A DNA stretch of 64,000 bases from Paenibacillus kobensis NBRC 15729. GTDB taxonomy: Bacteria > Bacillota > Bacilli > Paenibacillales > Paenibacillaceae. A program made the position numbers and the translations under genes. The notes under the pieces are model-generated. The model saw nothing but the letters and a program-made list of their open reading frames with translations. It was not told where the DNA came from and made no database searches. Position 1 is the first letter of the stretch, and each line of letters starts with the position of its first letter. Shown in pieces: positions 50,319 through 60,252 of this stretch. The stretch is from contig NZ_BILZ01000025.1 of the NCBI RefSeq assembly GCF_004000825.1, forward strand, positions 19,062 through 83,061, given 5' to 3'.

Positions 50319-51551
50319 TTATTCTTGCTCCCGGTCGATGCCGAGCCTGCGCGCAAGCCAGCCTGTCGTGCTGGCTTGCAGCATAATCGTCAGCACGATC
50401 GCCATGAAAGTAATCGAGGCAATCACGGAAGCATGCGGGATGCCGAGACCGACCAGCATGCCGGACAATGCAGCCGGTATGACACCAGTTTCCCGCACCC
50501 ACACCATAAATAACAGCTCTTTGCCCGTCCATCTCGCCTTGCGGTCCGGAACGGCACACAAATATACGGTTAATGGCCGTGCGACGAACATGAGCGCGGC
50601 GACGGCGATTAAGCTTTGCCAACCGTACTCCGCCAGCAGTGCGAAGTCGACTTGACTGCCTAGCAGCACAAAGATCAGCATTCGCATGATGACCGTTATG
50701 TTATCCGACACATGCGTCAGCTCCTGCTGCTTCTTGTCCAGCTGCATTCCGAATGTATCCGGATTGCCCCAGATTAAGCCGGCGACGAACGCCGCCATAA
50801 AGCCGCTCACATGCAGCAGGTCGCCGATCAGATAGCTGCCCAGCGCAGCTCCGATCATCGCAATCGTCGCATGCTCTCCGAAGATTCCGATTCGAGTATG
50901 GGCAACGATGTACAGGATAGCTGCGCCCAGCACAATTCCGATTGCGATCCCGCCAAGCGCCGTCTTCAAGAACTCCATTGTCAGCGTTCCAGCTTCCAGC
51001 GAGGATTCGCCCGTCACAGCGGCGAGCAAAGCAAAAGTAATAATAGAACCCGTCGCATCATTGAACGCCGATTCGCTCTCGACCGTCTCCCGTACTTTCT
51101 TCCGAATGGTCACTTGCCGGAAGACAGGAATAATCGAAGCCGGATCGGTTGAAGCAATGACCGCACCGGCCAGCAACGAGGTGAGCCATTCAATATCAAA
51201 CAGATAATGGATGACTGTACCTGTCACCGCCACCGTAATAAGTACGCCGGGTACGCTAAGCAATCCTACTGTCCAGCCGACCTTCTTCAATCCTTCGAGC
51301 CGGATGTTCCTTCCTCCGTCGAACAGGATAAGCGTAGAGCCGGCCGTTAGTATCAGCTGGTTCAATAGCGAACTTGCCGGCTCGTCGACTAAGTGCAAGC
51401 CTTGTCCAAGAACCATGCCCAGTGCGATGAACAGTACGACGTCCGGCAGCCGGAGCACCGCCGCCAGCCTTCCGCCGACGACCCCAGCCGCGGCAACAAT
51501 CAGAAATATCATTAATATGTGATGAATAAGAGCACTTGTTTCCGTCTCCAT
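50319..51551 (-). CDS. CPA-type cation/proton antiporter
   Basis: Integral membrane protein of 410 residues with about 12-13 helices. It belongs to the CPA (NhaP2/CvrA-like) group, with the ion-binding region in GAVIASTDPASIIPVFRQ and ESAFNDATGSIITFALL. No cytoplasmic RCK domain is attached, unlike CvrA or CpaA, so it might use a separate subunit. It lies 34 bp downstream of ktrA on the same strand, inside a unit headed by a c-di-AMP riboswitch. Potassium or sodium efflux in balance with KtrAB is likely (inference). Confidence 0.87.
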   Translation of the reverse strand: METETSALIHHILMIFLIVAAAGVVGGRLAAVLRLPDVVLFIALGMVLGQGLHLVDEPASSLLNQLILTAGSTLILFDGGRNIRLEGLKKVGWTVGLLSVPGVLITVAVTGTVIHYLFDIEWLTSLLAGAVIASTDPASIIPVFRQVTIRKKVRETVESESAFNDATGSIITFALLAAVTGESSLEAGTLTMEFLKTALGGIAIGIVLGAAILYIVAHTRIGIFGEHATIAMIGAALGSYLIGDLLHVSGFMAAFVAGLIWGNPDTFGMQLDKKQQELTHVSDNITVIMRMLIFVLLGSQVDFALLAEYGWQSLIAVAALMFVARPLTVYLCAVPDRKARWTGKELLFMVWVRETGVIPAALSGMLVGLGIPHASVIASITFMAIVLTIMLQASTTGWLARRLGIDREQE

Positions 51552-51585
51552 AAGTACGCTACCGTCGCTTTCTTATCGAAAAAGC

Positions 51586-52245
51586 TTATCGAACGATCGC
51601 TTCCTCGAATTGCTCGATCTGTTTGTTCGTGCCGATCACAACCATAACGTCCCGCCCAGCAAGCACCTCGTCCGCCGTCGGCGCGATAATAACGCCGCCC
51701 CGCGGCTTGTTGATCGCCACAATGCTGCAGCCGAACCGCGCACGTGTATTAAGATCGTGCAGCGATTTGCCGTTCAAGCAATCCGGCACAGCCAGCTCTG
51801 CGATCGTATATTCCTTCGACAGCTCGATATAATCAAGCAAGTTCGGCGAGACGAGCTGATGCGCGACACGAATGCCCATATCCCGCTCCGGATAGATGAC
51901 CCGGTCGACGCCAAGCTTCTCGAGCACCCGGCCATGCAGCTCGCTCAGCGCTTTCGCCACGACCGTCTTCACTCCAATGTCTTTCAATTGAATTGTCGCA
52001 AGAATGCTTGCTTGAATATCGTCGCCGATTGCGACAATACCGCAGTCGAAATTGCGCACGCCAAGCGCACGCAGCGTTTCTTCATCGGTCGCATCAGCCG
52101 TGACGACATGCGTCAGAATTCGGCTCATGTCATCCACCGTCTCTTCATTCTTATCGATGCCGAGCACTTCATAACCGAGCTGAACGAGCTCTTGGCCTAG
52201 ACTTGAACCGAACCGGCCGAGACCGATAATGACGAATTGTTTCAT
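51586..52245 (-). CDS. ktrA: Potassium-uptake regulatory subunit KtrA/TrkA (RCK)
   Basis: Cytosolic gating ring subunit of 219 residues. The RCK_N domain (1-125) has the nucleotide-binding Rossmann start VIIGLGRFGSSLGQELVQLGYEVLGIDKN. The RCK_C domain (about 140-219) binds c-di-AMP in related proteins. Forms an octamer that controls KtrB. It starts 54 bp after ktrB and precedes the antiporter gene, so it could in principle also touch that RCK-less transporter. Confidence 0.93.
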   Translation of the reverse strand: MKQFVIIGLGRFGSSLGQELVQLGYEVLGIDKNEETVDDMSRILTHVVTADATDEETLRALGVRNFDCGIVAIGDDIQASILATIQLKDIGVKTVVAKALSELHGRVLEKLGVDRVIYPERDMGIRVAHQLVSPNLLDYIELSKEYTIAELAVPDCLNGKSLHDLNTRARFGCSIVAINKPRGGVIIAPTADEVLAGRDVMVVIGTNKQIEQFEEAIVR

Positions 52246-52299
52246 TGTATTTTCTCCCCTAATCTCTATATAGCGGATACCCCGAGCCGTATCCTATGG

Positions 52300-53646
52300 T
52301 TAACCGATAATGATTTTGCCTTCCGGATGACGGTACAGCTCTTTCTCCGTACGCGGACCGAGCGCATAAGCAAGCGTCAGCGGGCCGAGCCGGCCGGCGA
52401 ACATCGTTAGGCTTAAAATAATTTTGCCAAAATCAGAAAGCGTAGGCGTAATGCCGGTGGACAACCCGACCGTGCCGAACGCCGAAGTCGCCTCGAACAG
52501 CAGCCGCAGAAACTCACGGTCCTCCGTGGCGGACAGCAGCATCGTCACCGTAATGACAAGCAAGAGCGAGATCATCGTAATAGTCAGCGCTTTAAAGATC
52601 CGTTCGCGGGCAAGACGGAACTTGAACAGGACAATATCCTCTTTGCCCCGAATCATCGCAATGACGGCTCCGATCAGCGTCGTGAACGTCGTCGTCTTAA
52701 TGCCGCCGCCCGTCGAGCCTGGCGATGCGCCGATAAACATAAGAATAACCATGAAGAAAATGGTAGCCTGCCGCATCACGCCGATATCGATTGTATTGGC
52801 GCCTGCCGTACGCGGAGTAACAGACTGGAACATGGCCGCCCATATTTTCGCGTTCCAATCAAGCGAGCCTAGCGTCTTGCTGTTCGAAAACTCGAATATA
52901 AAAATGACGATCGTGCCGATCACAAGCAGCGCGCTGGTCATAGACAATACAACTTTCGAATGGAGCGACAGCTTTTTATTTCTACGGAAATCAATCAAGT
53001 CCGACATGACAATGAAGCCTAGTCCGCCGAGAATAATAAGCCCCATTGCGGTAATGTTGACGATCGGATCGCCGACGTACATCGTCAAGCTGCGGTATCC
53101 GCCGAACAAGTCAAAGCCCGCATTGTTGAACATGGAGATTGCGTGCCAGATGCCGAAGTATACTGCCTTGCCGAATGGCATATCAAACGCGAACCGCGTG
53201 GTGAACAATACGGCGCCTGTAGCCTCAATGGCAAGTGAATAGACAATTACTTTCCGAATAAGCCGGACGATGCCTTCCATGCTCGACTGGTTCATCGCTT
53301 CTTGCAGAATAAGCCTTTCCTTCAGCGAAATCCGCTTGCGCAGCACAAGCGCGAACAGCGTCGCCATCGTCATAAAGCCAAGGCCCCCGATTTGGATGAG
53401 CGATATGAGCACGATCTGGCCGAACGTCGTGAACTGCCTCCCCGTATCCACAACGACCAATCCGGTTACGCATGTACCCGATGTCGCCGTAAAGACCGCA
53501 TCGAGATAGCGCAAGTAATGCCCGTCTGTATTCGAGATCGGCAGCGACAACAGCAATCCCCCGAGCAAAATAATAAGCGCGAATCCGGTCACCAGTATAC
53601 GTGGAGGCGACCAATTGAACAGCTTGCGTTTCTTCTCTTTCTCCAT
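52300..53646 (-). CDS. ktrB: Potassium-uptake membrane subunit KtrB
   Basis: A 448-residue SKT-family potassium transporter with four M1-P-M2 repeats. Pore glycines are visible in TATSGTCVTGLV, NAGFDLFGG, TPRTAGANTIDI and ATSAFGTVGLSTGIT, and the gating-loop region lies in the third repeat. GAGAGGATCAGG ahead of ATG. First gene of the ktrB-ktrA-antiporter unit, preceded by a c-di-AMP riboswitch, so synthesis should fall when c-di-AMP (high potassium) is abundant. Confidence 0.94.
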   Translation of the reverse strand: MEKEKKRKLFNWSPPRILVTGFALIILLGGLLLSLPISNTDGHYLRYLDAVFTATSGTCVTGLVVVDTGRQFTTFGQIVLISLIQIGGLGFMTMATLFALVLRKRISLKERLILQEAMNQSSMEGIVRLIRKVIVYSLAIEATGAVLFTTRFAFDMPFGKAVYFGIWHAISMFNNAGFDLFGGYRSLTMYVGDPIVNITAMGLIILGGLGFIVMSDLIDFRRNKKLSLHSKVVLSMTSALLVIGTIVIFIFEFSNSKTLGSLDWNAKIWAAMFQSVTPRTAGANTIDIGVMRQATIFFMVILMFIGASPGSTGGGIKTTTFTTLIGAVIAMIRGKEDIVLFKFRLARERIFKALTITMISLLLVITVTMLLSATEDREFLRLLFEATSAFGTVGLSTGITPTLSDFGKIILSLTMFAGRLGPLTLAYALGPRTEKELYRHPEGKIIIG

Positions 53647-53702
53647 TTCCTGATCCTCTCTTCATCCTCATGGACAGCAAGCGTTCAGCATCTTTCGCGC
53701 AT

Positions 53703-53732
53703 AAAAAAAAAAGGCATTGGAAACCCAATGCC
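53703..53732 (-). terminator. Riboswitch terminator ahead of ktrB
   Basis: GGCATTGG pairs with CCAATGCC, followed by a T10 run on the minus strand. Confidence 0.93.
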
Positions 53733-53930
53733 GTCTCTCGCGATGAGTTCTGTCCATGCAGCCTACGAGGTTAGCTGTCGGATTCGGGCCTGGATAGATC
53801 GCCCTATCAGTATGCGATGGCTGGTGCCGCACGCGTGTACTGAACTCACCCCAAGTCACCGTTCTTATCAAGACGGCAACAATATGGTTCCCCCGTTTTC
53901 CTTTGGAAATTCGGCTGTAGAATATTCGGT
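53703..53930 (-). promoter_or_regulatory. c-di-AMP (ydaO/yuaA) riboswitch
   Basis: On the transcribed strand the conserved elements are CCAAAGGAAAACGGGGGAACC, CTTGGGGTGA, and CCCGAATCCGACAGC with TAACCTCGTAGGC, in that order, followed by the terminator. These are hallmarks of the ydaO-type c-di-AMP riboswitch, which turns off potassium importer genes when c-di-AMP is high. Confidence 0.95.
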
Positions 53931-53950
53931 TTTTATTAGCAACGTAAACG

Positions 53951-53980
53951 ATTATATAGCGAAATGGAGATCAATACCAA
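53951..53980 (-). promoter_or_regulatory. Promoter of the ktrB leader
   Basis: TTGGTA (53975-53980) and TATAAT (53951-53956), 18 bp apart, about 20 nt ahead of the riboswitch. Confidence 0.6.
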
Positions 53981-54240
53981 CTAGGATTTACAACCGATTG
54001 AGACGGTTTTCACCGAAAAAAACCGAATCCTTCGGACAACTTGATCATTAGCTGGATGCTGATCGTTATTTTACGCTCTTTCGAGCATTCTCTATATTTG
54101 TCTTAACATTCGAACGGCGGGATTACATCTTGAATCATGGTAAAGGCATAACGATCCAGACATTGACGGAGCCAAGCCCACATATGCTATCGTAAAGGAA
54201 CGAGCCTGCCGTTCACCCGCTCGACGATTGGAGGTAACCG

Positions 54241-55893
54241 ATGACCCATACTCCGCAGCTGCCGCAGCGTATACCGCGCTCATTACTTTTTCTTGGTTTG
54301 TTGGGATTATTCTTGTTTCTAGCTGTCCAAATATTGCCTGGCTTCATTTCTCCGCCTGATCAAGAAAACTCGGAAACTTCCGCAATGCCCCGCGTCATTT
54401 CACATGACGATGCTTCTGCCAAAGCGGCTCACTTCGCAAAGCAGCAGTTCGGCGGTACAACTGCCGGGGAAGCTCCGCACCCGGTTCATCAATCCGACAG
54501 CCTGCTGTACGGCTACTTGGCTAAGAACGAAAAGCTGGCGCATTTCGATCAAACCTATGACAGCCGATTTCCGACCGATACGATGGAGACCGAAGTAAGA
54601 ACGCCGTCCGGCACTTTGTTCGTCTACCTTCATATTGAGACAGGCAAAATTGTCGGCTGGCGGCTGTTTCCCGCCAAGACGGACGCGAAGAAGAAAACGC
54701 CTTACTATTCCGATTGGTCCAGACTCCAGCTTGCCCGCAACACAGCGGTCCAGTTAGGCGGATTCCGTCTGTCCGAGCTCCAAGGCGGGCAAGTAGACGG
54801 CAATCAAGTCGTCTTCCGGCCTCAAGGCTATACCGTTGGGGACGCCCAGTTGACCATTCGAGTAACAGTCGATCCTCTGCCCGCTTCGGGTCAACTAAAG
54901 GCGCTCCAATACCGTGCAGCCTTCGCGGTGCCGGACCATTACGCCGCCTATATTCAGAAGCAGAAAAATACGGCAGCCGCCTTATCGCTGTATGGAAGCA
55001 TGCTGATGAACGTGCTTCTCTTCATCACCGCAATTGTCATGGCCATCCGGCAGCGCCGTTCGACCTCGCTGCTGCGCGGACTGCTGCTGACGGCACTGTT
55101 CCTTGCCTTCTATATTGTGAACAACTTCAATATGGCAGACGGCATCCGCGCTTCGTACGGCGCCCGGCCGGATGTCGAGACGCTTACTACGGCCGGTATT
55201 GTCGTCTCAAATATTTTTACTGTATTGATGGGGATCGGCATCTATTTCTGCCTAGTGGGCGGCGACGGAATATGGAGAAACAGCGGCCAGCGGTTATGGG
55301 CGCGATATGGAGAGACCGGCTACGGAGATCATGTATGGCGGGCAATGAAGTTGTCTTATCCGCTTGCTTTCGTCATGCTGGGCACGCAATCGGTGCTGCT
55401 ATTCGGGCTTGACCGGTCGATCCATTCCTGGTCGACGACAAGCGTTGAAAGCTCGCCGTATAATCTCGCGCTTCCGCTCTTATATCCGCTGCTCGCTTGG
55501 TGCGCCGCCATATCGGAGGAAGCGATGTACCGGCTGTTCGGTATCGCCATATTCAAGAAGCTGCTGAGAAAACAATGGCTCGCTTATCTCGTGCCGACCA
55601 TCATATGGGCGCTGGGGCATGTATCGTATCCCGTCTATCCATTCTACAGCCGGCTTGTGGAGCTGACGATCGTCGGACTGTTGTTCTGCGTGCTGTTCGT
55701 TCGCTATGGCTTCATAACCGCCGTGTTCACGCACGCCATGCTGGATACGATACTCATGTCGTTCAGTCTGCTCCAGCTCGGCACTCCGGTTAACCTGCTC
55801 GCAGCTCTGGTCTACATCGTGCTGCCTGTAGGCTTGGCGTGGCTGATGCGCTCGTTCGCGAACCGCCGCCGGGCGGCTGAACCGGTAACTTGA
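54241..55893 (+). CDS. CPBP-family intramembrane metalloprotease
   Basis: A 550-residue membrane protein. The first helix (about 13-32) is followed by a large extracytoplasmic domain (about 35-245) and eight or so helices (about 255-540). The CPBP/Abi core has EEAMYRLFG (Glu-Glu-x3-Arg), the His in ALGHVSYP and the His-x3-Asp in THAMLDT. Type II CAAX-like proteases of this kind act in the membrane; the N-terminal sensor-like domain is an unusual addition. GGAGGTAACCG ahead of ATG. The substrate is unknown. Confidence 0.87.
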   Translation: MTHTPQLPQRIPRSLLFLGLLGLFLFLAVQILPGFISPPDQENSETSAMPRVISHDDASAKAAHFAKQQFGGTTAGEAPHPVHQSDSLLYGYLAKNEKLAHFDQTYDSRFPTDTMETEVRTPSGTLFVYLHIETGKIVGWRLFPAKTDAKKKTPYYSDWSRLQLARNTAVQLGGFRLSELQGGQVDGNQVVFRPQGYTVGDAQLTIRVTVDPLPASGQLKALQYRAAFAVPDHYAAYIQKQKNTAAALSLYGSMLMNVLLFITAIVMAIRQRRSTSLLRGLLLTALFLAFYIVNNFNMADGIRASYGARPDVETLTTAGIVVSNIFTVLMGIGIYFCLVGGDGIWRNSGQRLWARYGETGYGDHVWRAMKLSYPLAFVMLGTQSVLLFGLDRSIHSWSTTSVESSPYNLALPLLYPLLAWCAAISEEAMYRLFGIAIFKKLLRKQWLAYLVPTIIWALGHVSYPVYPFYSRLVELTIVGLLFCVLFVRYGFITAVFTHAMLDTILMSFSLLQLGTPVNLLAALVYIVLPVGLAWLMRSFANRRRAAEPVT

Positions 55894-55934
55894 GGATTGA
55901 TTAAATTCTATCCGTCTGTGGGGCAGACGACAAA

Positions 55935-55972
55935 CAAAAAACACCCGATCCTAACGCGGATCGGGTGTTTCT
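55935..55972. terminator. Bidirectional terminator between the CPBP gene and uvrC
   Basis: AAACACCCGATCC pairs with GGATCGGGTGTTT with T/A tracts on both sides; convergent genes flank it. Confidence 0.88.
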
Positions 55973-55986
55973 GTCATGTCATCTTT

Positions 55987-57993
55987 CTACTCCTGCACGA
56001 ACGCAGAGTTTTCCTCATCTATTTCCGGCGGTGCTTCCGCTTCTTCTTCACGCAGAGCGGTTAAGATTTGCTGAGCCAGCTTCTCCCCGATCGATAATGG
56101 TTTGAAGTCCTCGATCGAGGCTTCGCGAATTTTCTTCAAGGAGCCAAAATGCTTCAGCAGCGTCTTGCGCCGCTTCTCGCCAATGCCTGGGATCGCATCG
56201 AGACGCGAAGCGACCATCGACTTGCCCCGCTGCTCGCGGTGGAACGTAATCGCGAACCGGTGCACCTCGTCCTGTATGCGCTGCAGCAGATAAAATTCCT
56301 GGCTGTCGCGCGGCAGCGGCACAACCATCGGCGGATCGCCCGTCATGAGCTGCGCCGTCTTATGCTTCGCGTCCTTCACAAGGCCGCATACCGGAATGGC
56401 CAGCCCAAGCTCGTTGCGCAACACATCGAGCGCCACTGCGATCTGGCCTTTGCCTCCGTCGACGACGATCAGGTCGGGCTGCACAAGATCTTCCTTCAGG
56501 ACGCGCTCGTACCGCCTCCGGACAACCTCACGCATCGTCTCGTAATCATCAGCGCCGACGACCGTCTTCACCTTATACTTGCGGTACTCTTTCTTGTCCG
56601 GCTTGCCGTCGGTGAAGACGACCATCGCCGAGACAGGATTCGTCCCTTGAATGTTCGAGTTATCGAACGCTTCGATCCGGTGCAGCGAATCAAGTCCGAG
56701 CCATTGCGCCAGCGACTCGGTCGCCTTCACACTCCGTTCCTCATCCCGTTCGATCAGGCGGAACTTCTCGTCCAGCGCCACCTTCGCATTGCTGCACGCC
56801 ATCGCGACAACCTCGCGCTTGCGTGCCCGCCTCGGCACGAACACTTTGACTTTCAGCCACTTATGCAGCGACTCCCGCAACTCTTCCGCACGCGAACCAG
56901 CAGGTGCGTCATCATCGGCCTCGTTAGATTCCGCTTCCGTCGAAGCTTCACCAGCATCGTCAGTGCCAATGCCGGCCTCTTCCGTTGCTCCCTCCGAAAC
57001 CGCCGCCGTCTCCGATTGCTCCTCCGGGGGCTCCGGCAGCAAAATTTCGCGCGGAAGCGCCGGATTATCGCTGTAATACTGTGCCACGAATGTAACGAAG
57101 TCGTCATATTCATCGCCGTAGTACGGGAATGACGACGAGCGGCGCTCGACCATTTTGCCCGACCGCATGTACAAGATTTGCACGCACATCCAGCCCTTAT
57201 CGACGGCGTAGCCGAACACATCGCGGTCGACGGCGTCGGACAGCGTAATCTTCTGCTTCTCGACAACGGCATCGATGGCGACGATCTGATCGCGGAATTC
57301 TTTGGCCCGTTCGAATTCAAGCGACTCGGCTGCTTCTTCCATTTTACGTTGAAGCTCCGCCTTCACCTCGTCTTGGCCGCCGTTCAGAAACTTCGTAATT
57401 TCTTGCACCATCCGGTCGTACTCCGACTGCTCGACTGGAAATTCGCAAGGCGCGATGCACTGGCCGATATGATAATAGAGACATACCTTGTCGGGCAATG
57501 TATTGCATTTGCGCAGCGGATAAAGCCGGTCAAGCAGCTTCTTCGTCTGTTGAGCAGCGTAAGCGTTCGGATAAGGGCCAAAATATTTTGCCTTATCCTT
57601 CAGCACCCGCCTGGTAACCTCCAGCTTCGGATGGCGCTCATTCGTTATTTTGATATAAGGAAACGTCTTGTCGTCTTTGAGCAGTACGTTATAACGGGGG
57701 TGATACTGCTTGATCAGGTTGCACTCGAGAATAAGCGCCTCCATGTTGCTGCCCGTTACGATATATTCCAGATCGCGGATCTCGGATACGAGACGCTGCG
57801 TTTTGCCATTATGCGAACCGTTGAAGTAGGACCTGACGCGGTTTTTGAGCACCTTCGCCTTGCCGACGTAGATGATCGTGCCTTCGCCGTTCTTCATTAA
57901 ATAGCAGCCCGGCGAGTCTGGCAGCAGCGCCAGCTTGCCCCGGATCAGCTCCATCGCCGCATCCCGTTCCCCCGTCTGTCCACGCCGTTCCAT
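55987..57993 (-). CDS. uvrC: Excinuclease ABC subunit C
   Basis: Nucleotide-excision-repair nuclease of 668 residues making the 3' and 5' incisions. The GIY-YIG domain (about 14-95, [30 protein letters not shown]) is followed by the UVR motif (about 210-240), then an acidic low-complexity insert (about 340-385) longer than in B. subtilis. The RNase H-like domain ([33 protein letters not shown]) and C-terminal HhH region ([21 protein letters not shown]) complete it. GGAGGG 6 nt ahead of ATG at 57993 favours this start over the Met 13 codons downstream. Confidence 0.96.
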   Translation of the reverse strand: MERRGQTGERDAAMELIRGKLALLPDSPGCYLMKNGEGTIIYVGKAKVLKNRVRSYFNGSHNGKTQRLVSEIRDLEYIVTGSNMEALILECNLIKQYHPRYNVLLKDDKTFPYIKITNERHPKLEVTRRVLKDKAKYFGPYPNAYAAQQTKKLLDRLYPLRKCNTLPDKVCLYYHIGQCIAPCEFPVEQSEYDRMVQEITKFLNGGQDEVKAELQRKMEEAAESLEFERAKEFRDQIVAIDAVVEKQKITLSDAVDRDVFGYAVDKGWMCVQILYMRSGKMVERRSSSFPYYGDEYDDFVTFVAQYYSDNPALPREILLPEPPEEQSETAAVSEGATEEAGIGTDDAGEASTEAESNEADDDAPAGSRAEELRESLHKWLKVKVFVPRRARKREVVAMACSNAKVALDEKFRLIERDEERSVKATESLAQWLGLDSLHRIEAFDNSNIQGTNPVSAMVVFTDGKPDKKEYRKYKVKTVVGADDYETMREVVRRRYERVLKEDLVQPDLIVVDGGKGQIAVALDVLRNELGLAIPVCGLVKDAKHKTAQLMTGDPPMVVPLPRDSQEFYLLQRIQDEVHRFAITFHREQRGKSMVASRLDAIPGIGEKRRKTLLKHFGSLKKIREASIEDFKPLSIGEKLAQQILTALREEEAEAPPEIDEENSAFVQE

Positions 57994-58178
57994 CGATGTC
58001 CCTCCAACCTTAGCTTAAAAATGATGAATATGCATGAATTCGGGCGATAATCGCCATCCTGTCTATTGTAGCATACAGAAGGCGGAATGATTGTCCGGAA
58101 TTCACTTTACAATTGTTTACGCAGTTGGTTATACTACAAAGAGGTAAAATGGTCACGTTCGAGGGGGATATGGTAGTT

Positions 58179-58337
58179 ATGAACAACGCTCAATACTCGG
58201 TAGAAGATCCACGCGCTCACGTTAACGAAGAACCGCGTGACGACATGCGCGACGTTATGTTCGGATTCGGCGGCATGCTCGGATTCATGACCATCGTATT
58301 TGCGGCAATGGTCATTATCAAGTTCGTTCAATCCTAA
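58179..58337 (+). CDS. YqzM-like small membrane protein
   Basis: A 52-residue protein. A charged N-terminus (PRAHVNEEPRDDMRDV) is followed by one membrane helix (about 30-50, GMLGFMTIVFAAMVIIKFVQS). The pattern fits the YqzM family of short Bacillales membrane proteins of unknown function. The start at 58179 has GAGGGGG 11 nt upstream; ATG at 58170 is the alternative. Monocistronic, with a strong terminator. Confidence 0.65.
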   Translation: MNNAQYSVEDPRAHVNEEPRDDMRDVMFGFGGMLGFMTIVFAAMVIIKFVQS

Positions 58338-58353
58338 TCGTTGTAAATGAATG

Positions 58354-58393
58354 AAGGCTCCGGTCGGCGATAAGCCGGCACGGAGCCTTTTTC
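58354..58393 (+). terminator. Terminator of the YqzM-like gene
   Basis: AAGGCTCCG pairs with CGGAGCCTT, with a GCCGGC inner stem; T5 follows. Confidence 0.88.
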
Positions 58394-58430
58394 CTGTTGC
58401 AACCAATTTTATTCTTAGCCCGTTTAATGA

Positions 58431-58877
58431 TTATACGCCAACCACTGATGTTCTATAAATGCCAATATCGCTCTCAGGGTTATGGCCATTAACAACCCAT
58501 ACGATGGTCTCGCCTGGTAGCAGGTTACGCGTATAAACATCTGCTAATCCCGGACCTGAGTCCGCTGCTGTGCCAAGATAGACAAGACCGGAGTTATTCG
58601 GCGATTTCAAATATACTTCAAGATCCACGTTCAGTGAAGGGTTGTATTGGTACGCAAGGGCACTTAACACAACAAACTGCGTGCTCGAGGTATTGTTCTG
58701 ATAAGTGTACCAATCCGAATCTGATTTAGCTATAAACGTGACAAGTTCGTGATTTAAAGCAAAAGGCACCGCACTAGCATAATCGTCCGCAAGACCGGAT
58801 ATAGCAAAGGCAGACTGTGACGCCCCAAAGACGGAAGCAACAACAGCGACAGATAAAATCCATTTTTTAAACTTCAT
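58431..58877 (-). CDS. Secreted PPC-like protein
   Basis: A 148-residue exported protein. Signal peptide about 1-25 (basic KFKK, hydrophobic core, ASQSAFA cleavage site). The rest is a single beta-sandwich resembling the bacterial pre-peptidase C-terminal (PPC) domain: SDSDWYTYQNNTSSTQFVVLSAL then VDLEVYL. It has no protease attached. A similar but divergent protein is encoded at 59794-60252, so the pair may be paralogues. Function unknown. Confidence 0.65.
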   Translation of the reverse strand: MKFKKWILSVAVVASVFGASQSAFAISGLADDYASAVPFALNHELVTFIAKSDSDWYTYQNNTSSTQFVVLSALAYQYNPSLNVDLEVYLKSPNNSGLVYLGTAADSGPGLADVYTRNLLPGETIVWVVNGHNPESDIGIYRTSVVGV

Positions 58878-59055
58878 TAAGCCCTCCGTATAAGCTGAAT
58901 CATATTAGGATCTCTGGCCAGAATTCCCAGTAAAATACTATCATGTAATTATATCCTTCCCAATAGGGACATAGGCCTGAAAAAATTAGAGGACGGACAC
59001 GGTCCATCCTCCCACAAACAACATCTCTAAATAAGTAAATAAACCCACAAATTAA

Positions 59056-59643
59056 CTAATCTTTCATGCAATATCGTCCAATTGCTTCATACATCGGCTG
59101 CGAGCCAAACTTACTTTTGTACAACATGATATGATCCGCCATCCAGCTCCACTCATTCCCCGTCATGCATGCAACTGCCTCTTTCAACTCGCTTGCCGCA
59201 TCGCTTCCTTCATACCGCCTTGCAAGCGTCAAGTGCGGTCTGTACGGGCGTGTCTCCGGTTCAAAGCCAAGCGGCTGCGTTGATTCGATGACGGAGCGGT
59301 GAAGTGCGGCGAGCAGCTCTGCATCTGTCTCAATGCCTGCCCACAGAACGGATGGCTTGTCCGACCGGCCGAATACACCGAGCCCGTGAATCTCAACCTC
59401 GAATGCTGACAGCGGCAACATCGACTGTTGAAGTGCTTCATGAAGCGCAGTGATCCGTTCCGTCTGGACATCCCCAAGAAACTGCACGGTAATATGCAGA
59501 TCAGACGGATGAACCCACCGCTGAAACGGCAACTTCTGCCTCATCGCCTTCATCCGCTCACCTATCTCTTCCTTAATCAGCTCTGGCAGCGGCAATGCAA
59601 TGAACAGCCGCTGACTCTCGTTCTCTTTATCCCCTTCCACCAC
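59056..59643 (-). CDS. thpR: RNA 2',3'-cyclic phosphodiesterase (ThpR)
   Basis: A 195-residue 2H phosphoesterase, formerly called 2'-5' RNA ligase. The two HxTx motifs are present: DLHITVQFLG (about 47-56) and RPHLTLARR (about 136-144). Opens 2',3'-cyclic phosphate ends of RNA. The start is GTG with GGAGG 8 nt upstream. Flanked by the two PPC-like genes on the same strand, with a terminator upstream. Confidence 0.92.
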   Translation of the reverse strand: MVEGDKENESQRLFIALPLPELIKEEIGERMKAMRQKLPFQRWVHPSDLHITVQFLGDVQTERITALHEALQQSMLPLSAFEVEIHGLGVFGRSDKPSVLWAGIETDAELLAALHRSVIESTQPLGFEPETRPYRPHLTLARRYEGSDAASELKEAVACMTGNEWSWMADHIMLYKSKFGSQPMYEAIGRYCMKD

Positions 59644-59695
59644 CTAGTACCTCCTTCAAACATGATTGCCAATATTGTTAGCATCGGGCAACATA

Positions 59696-59727
59696 AAAAT
59701 CCGAAGGAGCGACACCTTCGGATTTTT
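59696..59727 (-). terminator. Terminator of the 59794-60252 gene
   Basis: A 13-bp perfect stem (AAAAATCCGAAGG with CCTTCGGATTTTT), with T-runs on either strand. Confidence 0.85.
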
Positions 59728-59793
59728 AATAGTTTCTATTAGAACAGTATAACTCTCACCGATCCAAGTTCACCCAGAGCAGTGTCTATAAAA

Positions 59794-60252
59794 TTAGGTT
59801 TGGTAAGAAAGTGAAATCATGTATTGATTCGAACCGCTTGAAGAGCCGTAGATGAATAAATAGTAACTATGGCCTGCTTGAACATAGAAGTTGCTGACAT
59901 CGAAACCTGACACGTTAACTTTACTTAAGATATGCCCTACCGACGAACCTGGGGTATAAAGGGCCGCGTCATAGATGGCATAAGTAACCGTTTGTCCGCT
60001 TGGAGGTACGACAAGCACTTGTTGCAAACCATTCTGAGGGGTGTTGAAAGAATACCAATCGATATCTCCACCTTCTCTAAACGTACCGAACATAGCTTCG
60101 CCTGTTTGACCGAATGGCACGTTGCTTAAGGTATTAGCTTGGTTGTAGAAGTCGTTCGATTCCGATTCGTATGCGGCAAACGCAGAACCAGCAAAAATTA
60201 CACTCATAATCATTACAAGCATCCCTGCACGTACTACTAGCTTTTTCATCAT
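59794..60252 (-). CDS. Secreted PPC-domain protein
   Basis: A 152-residue exported protein. Signal peptide about 1-27 (MMKKLVVRAGMLVMIMSVIFAGSAFA). A PPC domain follows (ESESNDFYNQANTLSNV, then GDIDWYSFNTPQNG and a terminal SYYLFIYGSSSG). Such domains usually sit on secreted proteases; here it is free-standing. GGAGGG precedes two adjacent ATGs; 60252 is used, 60249 is equally possible. The about 375-bp AT-rich region upstream carries no other gene. Confidence 0.75.
   Translation of the reverse strand: MMKKLVVRAGMLVMIMSVIFAGSAFAAYESESNDFYNQANTLSNVPFGQTGEAMFGTFREGGDIDWYSFNTPQNGLQQVLVVPPSGQTVTYAIYDAALYTPGSSVGHILSKVNVSGFDVSNFYVQAGHSYYLFIYGSSSGSNQYMISLSYQT

Noticed and set aside
50134..50655. 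173-codon plus-strand frame over the 50-kb repeats
   Set aside because: It is antisense to the antiporter gene and begins in repeat DNA; composition is that of a shadow frame.
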